Shown piece after piece: positions 1-6,859 of a stretch of 64,000 bases of DNA. A model generated the notes under the pieces. It was not told the DNA's origin, made no database searches, and worked only from the letters and a program-made list of their open reading frames with translations. Where the stretch lies: contig NZ_CP133671.1 of the NCBI RefSeq assembly GCF_031326345.1, forward strand, positions 2,418,001 through 2,482,000, read 5' to 3'. Numbering within the stretch: the first letter of the stretch is position 1; every line of letters begins with the position of its first letter. Source of the stretch: Aureispira sp. CCB-E. GTDB taxonomy: Bacteria; Bacteroidota; Bacteroidia; Chitinophagales; Saprospiraceae. A program made the position numbers and the translations under genes.

Positions 1-1
1 T

Positions 2-1165
2 TCAAAAAATCCACATTCAGAGAAGAGAAAGAAACTAAATGTTCAAATCTTCAATTTCAGATTAGACAAAACCTTAGAGGAAAAATTTAAGCACAAACGA
101 TTCTCCGAGCGTTTCGCAATGGCAAATGCGGCATTTATAGGCATGAGTATCATTGCTCAATTTGCCAGCCTTACCACAGCATTTACGATGCTATCTTATT
201 TATTTGTTGGTATCAATTTAATTGCTCGTGTTGCTTGTGCCGCTGCCTTGGTATTGATGATAGAAGCCATCAAACGAGAATCAACCAACGATGTAATGAA
301 AGGCGCATTCCAGTACAAAGAAATAGAAAAATTTCCTGCCCTACTCGCTGTGATCACAGTATGTGCGAGTATTTACATTTCAGTTGAAGGTGCAAAAATT
401 TTGCCTTCCTTTTTTATTGCGGATGCTGTAGAAACTAGCGCCATTTTAAAAAGTTCGGATGCTATTAATTCAGATTTTGCAGCACGGATCGCTGACAAGG
501 AAGCCGAGCGCAACCAGTACCGAAAAAATAGACTTTGGCAAGGTCGTCTATCCAGTAAAGATTCCAAAGTAATCAAAGAATACAATGAGGATATTAAAGC
601 TCTGCAAGGGCAAAAAGATGAAGCGTTAAGGGCATTAAATGAAGCCAACCAAAGGACAAAAGCAGCGGTTAGTGCCACTTATCAAACAGAAGTTGAACGG
701 GTAACAAAAGAACGTCAAGAACTAGGCAAACAATTGGTCATTACTGCCGTAACTTTTGAAGTTCTCTTTTTACTCTCCCTGTGTTTTTCGTGGTGGTACC
801 ATACCGAATGCCGCAAGGAAAAAGAAAAAGGAGGAACTACAGAAGTTTCAACGCAATCAGTTGAAAAAGAGCAAAAAGGAACTACAGAAGTTCACAGGGG
901 TACTACAGAAGTACACCCCGAAACTACAGAAGTTACAGGCAGTCCAAGACAGCAAAAGAAGCCTAGTTTTATTGACTATGAGGAAGTGAACGAAACTACA
1001 GAAGTTACAGAGAAAACTATTGAAGTAGAGAAGGTAAAAAAGGAGTTTACAAGGATTTGTCCTGCTTGTGCAACGCCTTTTGTTCATAATTCAGCGAATC
1101 ATAAATATTGTTCTAGGTCGTGTATGGTAAAAGCACGTAAGAAGCGATTGAAAGAAGATAAGTAA
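2..1165 (+). CDS. Membrane protein with coiled coil and C-terminal zinc ribbon (5' end cut by window)
   Basis: The frame is open to the first base, and the codons before the ATG at 119 still align with the N-terminus of the paralogue at 26447-27646: both have KNP(H/Y)S, then a K-F-(K/Q)-H stretch and FS(E/K)RF. The true start is therefore a few codons outside the window, not at 119. The protein has three hydrophobic segments near the N-terminus, a charged coiled-coil-like stretch, another TM segment ending in SWWY, a linker with repeated TTEV units, and a C-terminal Cys4 ribbon (CPAC, then C-x3-C) followed by a basic tail. The function is unknown. Its presence in both tandem elements points to a core element function such as anchoring replication or regulation at the membrane. 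Confidence 0.8.
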   Translation, partial: SKNPHSEKRKKLNVQIFNFRLDKTLEEKFKHKRFSERFAMANAAFIGMSIIAQFASLTTAFTMLSYLFVGINLIARVACAAALVLMIEAIKRESTNDVMKGAFQYKEIEKFPALLAVITVCASIYISVEGAKILPSFFIADAVETSAILKSSDAINSDFAARIADKEAERNQYRKNRLWQGRLSSKDSKVIKEYNEDIKALQGQKDEALRALNEANQRTKAAVSATYQTEVERVTKERQELGKQLVITAVTFEVLFLLSLCFSWWYHTECRKEKEKGGTTEVSTQSVEKEQKGTTEVHRGTTEVHPETTEVTGSPRQQKKPSFIDYEEVNETTEVTEKTIEVEKVKKEFTRICPACATPFVHNSANHKYCSRSCMVKARKKRLKEDK

Positions 1166-1173
1166 TCCACCGC

Positions 1174-1199
1174 ACAAGCCACTTTAATTGGTGGCTTGT
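1174..1199 (+). terminator. Hairpin, weak terminator
   Basis: A 9-bp perfect stem ACAAGCCAC/GTGGCTTGT with an 8-nt loop lies directly after the stop of the membrane/zinc-ribbon gene. Only a short T tract follows, so termination would be weak. It overlaps the first possible ATG (1188) of the next frame, which argues for the start at 1218. Confidence 0.5.
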
Positions 1200-1217
1200 A
1201 TTTCAAAAACAGAAAAC

Positions 1218-1718
1218 ATGAACTTAATATATAAAGAGAAATTTAATAAAAAAGACAACCATTTTGTATTAAAAATTTGGGCTTCAATACTAGCAATGAA
1301 TAATCATTCATTTTGTAGTTTATACAATCAATATTACAATGGATATAGACTAAAAACAGGGGTAGAGTGGGGCGATTATAATAAAAGTGTCAAACCGAAA
1401 ATACACACGATAAGAGCAGATAAAAAAGATCGTTGGAAGGTTGGAACTAAGATTCATTTTGTTATCAATCCTTACGACACCAAACGCTTTCAATTTGCAC
1501 CTATTCTAAAAGTTACAGCAATTCAAACCATACAAATCAGAAATATTTTTAATGATGCCAACGGTGTATCAATAGATGGGCGAGAGTTAAGCAAAGAAGA
1601 AATTCAAGAATTGGCATTTAATGATGGTTTCGACACGGTTAAGGATTTTTGGGACTATTTTAAATGGAAAGATTTTGAAGGAAAAATAATTCATTGGACA
1701 CAGGGTTCTAATTATTAA
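1218..1718 (+). CDS. ASCH-domain protein
   Basis: The 166-residue product shows the layout of ASCH (ASC-1 homology, PUA-like) proteins common in phages: a KIHTIR segment, a short strand with KVGTKIHF, a strand ending APILKVTAIQTI, and a C-terminal helix rich in D, F and W (DGFDTVKDFWDYF). ASCH proteins are thought to bind RNA or modified nucleosides, and no precise role is known here. I chose the ATG at 1218 because an upstream in-frame ATG at 1188 sits inside a hairpin. It follows the membrane/zinc-ribbon gene and is closed by its own terminator, so it is probably an accessory gene. Confidence 0.65.
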   Translation: MNLIYKEKFNKKDNHFVLKIWASILAMNNHSFCSLYNQYYNGYRLKTGVEWGDYNKSVKPKIHTIRADKKDRWKVGTKIHFVINPYDTKRFQFAPILKVTAIQTIQIRNIFNDANGVSIDGRELSKEEIQELAFNDGFDTVKDFWDYFKWKDFEGKIIHWTQGSNY

Positions 1719-1735
1719 TATCTCTACTATGAAAC

Positions 1736-1770
1736 AAAAGCACTCCAAAAAACGGGGTGCTTTTTTTGTT
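1736..1770 (+). terminator. Rho-independent terminator
   Basis: The stem AAAGCAC-CC pairs with GG-GTGCTTT and is followed by seven T. It closes the transcript carrying the ASCH gene. Confidence 0.8.
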
Positions 1771-1850
1771 TTAGGAGGAAAAGTGTCGAATTACGCCACA
1801 AAATGAAGGGGGGAGGTCTACGAAACCTTTTTTTTATTATAGGTGTGACA

Positions 1851-1858
1851 TAGTTTTG
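1851..1858 (+). promoter_or_regulatory. Bacteroidota-type -7 promoter element
   Basis: TAGTTTTG matches the Bacteroidota -7 consensus TAnnTTTG and lies about 40 bp before the ATG at 1896. A clear -33 TTG is not obvious. It probably starts the transcript for the following module. Confidence 0.5.
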
Positions 1859-1895
1859 TAGACATACATTATTAACCTACTAAACTTTAAAATCA

Positions 1896-2282
1896 ATGCA
1901 TCACTTTTTAAAATTTCTTAAAATCGTTGTTGGACTGCCTTTTTTTGCCGTGGTGGGCTTGTTGGGCTTTTTAGTCTTCCTTTTTATGAATCTGTTTTTT
2001 GCCGATAAAAACAAAGTTCAAAAAGCAGATATAAAAGAAGACTTAAACAGAAGAAAAGGACTTTATAAGTATAGACAAGAACACAAAGTCTCTGTTGATG
2101 GGAAATTTTTCACAGTAGAAGAGATTGAAAAAAACGCACCTCCTTCTTTAGCTTGGGACGACTTAGAGCCAAGTTGTAGCCCTCCAACAGATCAGAAGCA
2201 GCGCTGCAAAGAAAAAGCGATCACCAAACGCAGAAAGCGCAAAAAATTGGCAAAAAAGAGCCGCCAACAAAACCGCAAATAA
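1896..2282 (+). CDS. Small membrane protein with basic C-terminus
   Basis: A 128-residue protein with one long or two short TM segments at residues 5-35 (rich in F, L, V), then a charged region and an extremely basic tail of K/R clusters in the last 25 residues. I do not recognise a family. The basic cytoplasmic tail could bind nucleic acid. It is preceded by a good -7 box and followed 40 bp later by the GTG-started gene at 2324. Confidence 0.65.
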   Translation: MHHFLKFLKIVVGLPFFAVVGLLGFLVFLFMNLFFADKNKVQKADIKEDLNRRKGLYKYRQEHKVSVDGKFFTVEEIEKNAPPSLAWDDLEPSCSPPTDQKQRCKEKAITKRRKRKKLAKKSRQQNRK

Positions 2283-2323
2283 TTATTAAAAACTAATCTA
2301 ATAACCTATTAAAATTATTTATC

Positions 2324-2701
2324 GTGAGCAACCAAAATTTAAAACTAAGCAAAGGTTCAAAAATTGCCATTTTAGGCAAGAATTACAAAGTTACTAGGAC
2401 TACAACTCTAAATGTGAGTAAGTGCCGAGAAACGCTCCAAGAGGGCGTTGTGCAAGGCAATCACCAAAGCGATCCACAGCCCGACCGTACCAAGCGGATT
2501 GCTTGTGCGAAAATTGAAGCAAAAATAAAAGCACTGGAAGAGGAGGAGTACAACGCTTTATTTGACATTGAAGAGGATGATCCCTTGTTTTTGTCGGATC
2601 GTTCAGAAGGCTTTGAAAAAGTAACGATTTCTGAACAGTTGGGAAGGATACAAGCGATTAATTATTTAAAAGAAATTCTAAAAGAATTACAAACGATTTA
2701 A
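2324..2701 (+). CDS. Hypothetical protein, paralogue of the gene at 31185
   Basis: A 125-residue charged protein starting with GTG. Its N-terminus (LKLSKGSKIAILGKNYKV) resembles that of the protein at 31185-31538 (IILQRGNKITYQEKTLKI), and both end with a similar amphipathic helix (LKEILKELQTI versus LKAILSKIEKL). Both genes lie directly upstream of an A-rich repeated noncoding block. The function is unknown. The shared position suggests a role connected with that block, for example replication or regulation. Confidence 0.6.
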   Translation: MSNQNLKLSKGSKIAILGKNYKVTRTTTLNVSKCRETLQEGVVQGNHQSDPQPDRTKRIACAKIEAKIKALEEEEYNALFDIEEDDPLFLSDRSEGFEKVTISEQLGRIQAINYLKEILKELQTI

Positions 2702-2714
2702 AAGAAAAATAAAA

Positions 2715-2885
2715 GCCATTTTCAAAGAGTTTTCAAAATAGTTTCAAAAGCTTTTCAAAAGAAAATAAAAACGTTTTCAAAAACAAATAAATGCGTTTAA
2801 ACGCTAAAAAAGCACTTTTCAAGGTTTTTTCAATTTTTCTTCAAAAGAGTTTTCAAAACGTTTTCAAAAGGATTTTCAAAAATTA
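2715..2885 (+). repeat. TTTTCAAA iteron-like block
   Basis: This 170-bp noncoding stretch contains seven copies of TTTTCAAA plus several one-mismatch copies. In the middle is a block reading AAATAAATGCGTTTAAACGC. A nearly identical block (AAATAAATGCGTTTAAAGCC) stands at the same relative place in the right element, around 31633. Repeats of this kind can be initiator-binding iterons or regulator sites; no product can be assigned. Confidence 0.6.
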
Positions 2886-2903
2886 AAAAACAACCTAAAA
2901 TAC

Positions 2904-3806
2904 ATGAGCGAAAAAGAGGACGACAATCTAGAAAAAGAACCACTACAGGAGGAAATAGGCGATTTTATCGAGGAAGAAAAAACTGACTTTGATAATTTTA
3001 TGGATGGTTTAGAGGAGGAGTACTCCGAAGAGGAAGAAACCGACTTTGACCAATTGATGAACGATTGGGAAGACGAGGACGAGGAAGGGGCAGAGGACTT
3101 GGATTTGGACGATATAGAAGAACAGGAGGGCGACCCGTTGGCAGATTACCAAGGCGAGCCAAACAGCGACGAGGAAGCACCGCCACCTACTGAAAAAATA
3201 GAGCAAGTAAAAGAACGCATTAGCAGCGAAAAGAACCGTAAGAATTTAGAACGCTTGGGCGCAAAGTTTTTAGATAAAGCGGATTTATTCAAAGCGAATC
3301 TTTGCAGCAAAATAAGCGGCGAGCATTTTGGCGAGTATGTGGCAGACGAGGAAATGAAAGATATTCTAATCGAATGTATCAAAGAATATTTAGCCACAAA
3401 AGAAGTGACCGAGCTGTCGCCATTTGGAGCCTTAATGGCAGCTTTGGCAATGTGGACGTTGCCACCTTTGGGAGTTGCGCTCTTAGATAGATTCCAGTTG
3501 CAAAAAGAGGAGAAAAAGAAAAAGACTTCAAAAAACTTCAACCAACCCAACACAGAGACCGACACCATCACAGAAACGGAAGACGAGGAAGCAGGAGAGG
3601 CGCAAAGCGATTACACGCATTTAAAGGAGTATCAAGAGCAGCGCAAAGTATTTGAGACCAATGCGGCAGGAAAATACAACCGAACCCCCAAAGGCACTTA
3701 TTTAAAGGTTGATTTGGCAGACGAACTACCAAGCCCCGAAGTGCAGGAGCTAATCGACCAAGGGAAAAAGGATAGAGAAATAAGAAAAATATTAGGCTAT
3801 GGATAA
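2904..3806 (+). CDS. Acidic protein with one membrane segment
   Basis: A 300-residue protein whose first 100 residues are extremely acidic (runs of E and D). A charged helical region follows, then a single hydrophobic segment at about residues 172-195 (ending PPLGVALL), a K-rich stretch, and a C-terminal helix ending IRKILGYG. No family is recognised. Its stop overlaps the start of the ATPase at 3799 by 8 bp, which implies translational coupling. It may act with the ATPase at a membrane, for example as a packaging or vertex-associated protein; that is inference. Confidence 0.7.
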   Translation: MSEKEDDNLEKEPLQEEIGDFIEEEKTDFDNFMDGLEEEYSEEEETDFDQLMNDWEDEDEEGAEDLDLDDIEEQEGDPLADYQGEPNSDEEAPPPTEKIEQVKERISSEKNRKNLERLGAKFLDKADLFKANLCSKISGEHFGEYVADEEMKDILIECIKEYLATKEVTELSPFGALMAALAMWTLPPLGVALLDRFQLQKEEKKKKTSKNFNQPNTETDTITETEDEEAGEAQSDYTHLKEYQEQRKVFETNAAGKYNRTPKGTYLKVDLADELPSPEVQELIDQGKKDREIRKILGYG

Positions 3807-4509
3807 CAAACCGTTTTTCCTTGCCTATTTCGGACGACAGCACAGCGGCAAAACCTACGATCTACAAAAGTTCGTTGCCAATTGTAACCGACAAACTATT
3901 TTTGTGTACAACTCTGGACGAGATGAAGATTGGCAAGGCTATGAAGAAATAGAACTTTGGAGCGATAAAAAAGAAGAAGTTTTATATTTCACGTACAAGG
4001 GCAAAGATTATGAATTTGCCACGCATTATATGAAAAAGTTTAGAGGCAAGAAGGTAAAAGCAATGGAAGCGGACGAGGTACTGACAGAAACCCTTTTGTA
4101 CAAACAGTTAAAAATGAAAGGTCGTTATAGTGGTTTGTTCTTCATCATTGACGATGCGACTAATATTTTGACCTCACGATTGACCAAAGCACAAAAGGCT
4201 TGTTTCTATCGAGCGAAACACATCAACGTTTGGATATGCTTGATTTTTCACGATCCGAATATGTTTCCCAATGGAGCTTGGAATGCCTTAACAATGGCTA
4301 AATTTTTCAAAAATAATGTTGCACCACCGAAACAAAAAAGTGATAAAATACCGCACTTTCTACAATTACAACAAGCTTATTATAAGCTCAAAAAAGCACC
4401 TGATTATAGCTATTGTACTTTAGTAATGAATACAGGGAAATTGACCTATACACCTTACAAGAAACCAAGAAAGAAAACCAATTCAAAAACTACTAAAAAA
4501 ACAACTTAA
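3799..4509 (+). CDS. P-loop ATPase of FtsK/HerA packaging type
   Basis: A 236-residue single-domain ATPase. Walker A is at residues 12-19 (GRQHSGKT), Walker B at about 113-119 (LFFIIDD), and a downstream strand IFHDPN could be the sensor. The length and the single-domain build fit the genome-packaging ATPases of tailless membrane-containing viruses (PRD1 P9, PM2 P9 and the A32 group). A Zot/p1-like ATPase of filamentous phage is the main alternative, but no TM segment follows. The basic C-terminal tail (repeated K and T) could contact DNA. It is translationally coupled to the acidic membrane protein before it. Confidence 0.65.
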   Translation: MDNKPFFLAYFGRQHSGKTYDLQKFVANCNRQTIFVYNSGRDEDWQGYEEIELWSDKKEEVLYFTYKGKDYEFATHYMKKFRGKKVKAMEADEVLTETLLYKQLKMKGRYSGLFFIIDDATNILTSRLTKAQKACFYRAKHINVWICLIFHDPNMFPNGAWNALTMAKFFKNNVAPPKQKSDKIPHFLQLQQAYYKLKKAPDYSYCTLVMNTGKLTYTPYKKPRKKTNSKTTKKTT

Positions 4510-4512
4510 ACC

Positions 4513-4986
4513 ATGTCCATTTTTGATAAATTAGACCCAAAAGCACAATTTAAGAAACTATTTTTTAAGCGATTGCCACAGATTAGAGAAGACCTAAGCA
4601 TGATGCTAGATTCTTTGTTCTTAGAAACGGCAGACAAACACCAATGTAATCCTTTTGAAACGTCTTTAGTCTTGCTAAGAATGCAAAATCATGCAGTTGG
4701 CAAATTCTTTGACCACCACAAAAAAGAGGTTGGAGCGTTTGATGCAGGCGCCTTGATTCAAGAATTGTTTAAAAAGCAATTGGAGACCATGCCCGAAATT
4801 GTAAAAGGCTATGTATTGGATGAATTAGGGACAGAAGATACAACAAAAATGATCTTGAAAGCTTTGAAAAATAGACGCCTACTAATTCACTATGGAGAAG
4901 GCGACGAATTTGTATTTGTTGAAGTCACCAAAAAGGGCAATAAAGTGATTGATTTAGACGAATTTTTTAATACATTTGAATTTTAA
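4513..4986 (+). CDS. Hypothetical protein
   Basis: A 157-residue soluble, mostly helical protein with a C-terminal beta stretch (EFVFVEVTKKG). No TM segment or known motif is visible. It starts 3 bp after the ATPase stop, so it is certainly in the same operon and may be an ATPase partner. The function is unknown. Confidence 0.7.
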   Translation: MSIFDKLDPKAQFKKLFFKRLPQIREDLSMMLDSLFLETADKHQCNPFETSLVLLRMQNHAVGKFFDHHKKEVGAFDAGALIQELFKKQLETMPEIVKGYVLDELGTEDTTKMILKALKNRRLLIHYGEGDEFVFVEVTKKGNKVIDLDEFFNTFEF

Positions 4987-5003
4987 CCATTAATCTATAA
5001 ATT

Positions 5004-5420
5004 ATGAGCGTCAAAGGACAAACTTTGACCGTTCAAACTCCCATTCCTCAAAAGCATTTAAGCAGATTCCGCAACAAAACAGGCATTTACCTCATACGCC
5101 GAAACGAAACCGTTCTTTTTGTCGGATCATCTAAAAACATTTATAAGGCAGTGATGCGCCACTTTCAAAAAGGTGGTGCATTGAGCGAATTAAACCGAAA
5201 TAAACTCACTTTTGAAATAATAGAAAGCAATCTATTATTTCGGAATATAGAAACGGTCTTAAAACGCTATTATCTGCCAAAATTCAACAAAAGAATTAAG
5301 CCCAAGGGGAAACCTTCTCGATACGAAAGAAGTCACTACAAACGTATTTTAGAAGCCTATCTAAATCAAACAAGATTTGAAGTTCAAGCCGAACACAAAA
5401 CAGACTTAAACAACTCTTAA
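5004..5420 (+). CDS. GIY-YIG-fold protein lacking the catalytic arginine
   Basis: A 138-residue protein with GIYLI at about 27-31 and FVGSSKNIYKAVMRHF at 39-54, the same layout as the GIY-YIG nuclease I-TevI (YVGSAKDFEKRWKRHF). A later E and the PKFN motif of the family are also present. The position of the catalytic Arg (R27 in I-TevI) is Ala here, and also in the paralogue at 31763-32191. This suggests a DNA-binding rather than a cleaving role, or a shifted active site. It stands between the ATPase operon and the amidase, 5 bp before the latter. Confidence 0.7.
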   Translation: MSVKGQTLTVQTPIPQKHLSRFRNKTGIYLIRRNETVLFVGSSKNIYKAVMRHFQKGGALSELNRNKLTFEIIESNLLFRNIETVLKRYYLPKFNKRIKPKGKPSRYERSHYKRILEAYLNQTRFEVQAEHKTDLNNS

Positions 5421-5425
5421 ACACC

Positions 5426-6019
5426 ATGAACAGACTAATTCCAGTCCTAGGAAATGGACACGGCGGCATGATTGGCGGCGTGTACCAAACCAAGGGCAAA
5501 CGCTACACTTTTAAGGATGGTACCACCATCTACGAGGGGGAATACAACCGAGCGATTAAAGCTCGTGTGATCGAGCAGCTGACCGCAAAGGGCATTCCTT
5601 TTTATGACTTGGTACCTGAACAGCAAGATATTAGAATGGGTACCCGAATTTCAAGGGCAGATTACTTATACAAAAAGAACCAAAAGAGGACTTTTTTAAT
5701 TGATCTACATTCTAATGCAGGCGGTGGTCATGGTTGCGAGACTTGGATCGCTAGACAATCCAGTTCTAAAACGAAAGCCTTAGCAAGATGGACAGAAGCT
5801 TTATTTAAAAAGCATTTTCCCGAAAGCAAATTTCGAGGGATTAAGCGCAAGAATTGGGATATACTCGCCAAGACAGATAACCCTGCTATTATCTTGGAGC
5901 TGTTCTTTATGGACAATTACGAGGAATGCAAAAAGTATCTGCTATCAAGCGAAGGAAGAGACAGAGCTGCCGCCTATGTGGTGGATATTATCGAAAACTT
6001 TATTAAATACCATTCTTAA
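5426..6019 (+). CDS. N-acetylmuramoyl-L-alanine amidase (Amidase_3)
   Basis: A 197-residue zinc amidase that cleaves the bond between MurNAc and the stem peptide. The family motifs are all visible: NGHGG near residue 10 (zinc His12), an acidic residue in YEGEYNR (37-39), IDLHSN (zinc His95) and ILELFF (catalytic Glu158). There is no signal peptide, so export would need a holin-like route or lysis from within. A TM protein follows after 2 bp. In context it is most likely the endolysin of the element. Confidence 0.85.
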   Translation: MNRLIPVLGNGHGGMIGGVYQTKGKRYTFKDGTTIYEGEYNRAIKARVIEQLTAKGIPFYDLVPEQQDIRMGTRISRADYLYKKNQKRTFLIDLHSNAGGGHGCETWIARQSSSKTKALARWTEALFKKHFPESKFRGIKRKNWDILAKTDNPAIILELFFMDNYEECKKYLLSSEGRDRAAAYVVDIIENFIKYHS

Positions 6020-6021
6020 CC

Positions 6022-6645
6022 ATGACGAGTCAAAACAAAAATAGATTGTTGTATATTTTGCTTATTGCAAACCTTGCGCTTAGTACTTTTTATTTGCTCT
6101 CGGATATAATAAACGTTCGTTTTTCAACAGAACCAACAGCACCGCCTCAAGAAAGAATTATATCTATCGACACGACAGCACCACCGCCTATTATTATACA
6201 GATGCCAAGGCAGCCCACCCCAAAGCCTATTATTGTTTATGTAGACAGCACAGGACGCAGCGTTCCAACCGCTAAAATTGACACTTCTAAGCATGAAAAG
6301 GCGAACTTATACAGGGATAGTATAGAGGACGAGAATTTGACGCTTTATTATGAATCGACGGTCAAAGGATCGCTTTTGAATAATGCCTTGGATTATAAGT
6401 TAAAAATACCCAAATTGATTACTAAGAAAATAGAGGTTTTAAAGCCTGTTCCAACGCCCGTTAATACCTTGATGCTAACGGGTGGTGTTGGGGGCAATGT
6501 GAACCAATTTTCAAGCGTTCGGCTTGGTTTGCAGTTTGTAAGTGCGAAGGGTTGGGCGGTTGGTTATGATTATGATGTTTTACAAAATGTGCATTCTGTA
6601 AATGTTGGGGTTCGGTTATTTGGATTTGGAGCTAAAGGGAAATGA
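6022..6645 (+). CDS. Membrane-anchored proline-rich protein, possible spanin/lysis partner
   Basis: A 207-residue protein with an N-terminal TM segment (about 8-28), a proline-rich periplasmic linker (repeats of PP, PTPKP), a central charged part, and a C-terminal beta-rich domain with alternating glycine (LTGGVGGNVNQFSSVRLG). The build resembles small lysis-associated proteins found next to endolysins in Bacteroidota phages, which also have an N-terminal TM and a barrel-like tail. It starts 2 bp after the amidase. A spanin-like role is inference. Confidence 0.6.
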   Translation: MTSQNKNRLLYILLIANLALSTFYLLSDIINVRFSTEPTAPPQERIISIDTTAPPPIIIQMPRQPTPKPIIVYVDSTGRSVPTAKIDTSKHEKANLYRDSIEDENLTLYYESTVKGSLLNNALDYKLKIPKLITKKIEVLKPVPTPVNTLMLTGGVGGNVNQFSSVRLGLQFVSAKGWAVGYDYDVLQNVHSVNVGVRLFGFGAKGK

Positions 6646-6859
6646 TTTTAGTTTCATATTTTGCTATTTAACGATTAGTGTATAGAACATAGCATATTTA
6701 GAAATACTAATTTTCGGATTAATATAGAGCCGAATTTTTATGTTTTGTTTTTAATTTTTCTTTTCTAAATTAAGTTTGTTGGTTTTTGTAAATATACACT
6801 GACCTATCAGTTTAGTATTTATTAGCTATGTTTTATACACCGTGTTGTCCAGTCTTGCT
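6646..6859. other. AT-rich intergenic gap between operon end and cargo gene
   Basis: About 210 bp between two genes that converge here. I see no strong terminator, tRNA or open frame. A short string TACACCGTGTTG stands near 6837, close to the end of the cargo gene. Confidence 0.4.

Noticed and set aside
1188-1217. Upstream ATG for the ASCH protein
   Set aside because: It lies in a hairpin and codes for ten residues outside the domain; the ATG at 1218 is preferred.
3799-4509. Reading the ATPase as a Zot-like protein of a filamentous phage
   Set aside because: No TM segment follows the ATPase domain and the neighbouring genes do not look like a filamentous phage; kept only as an alternative.
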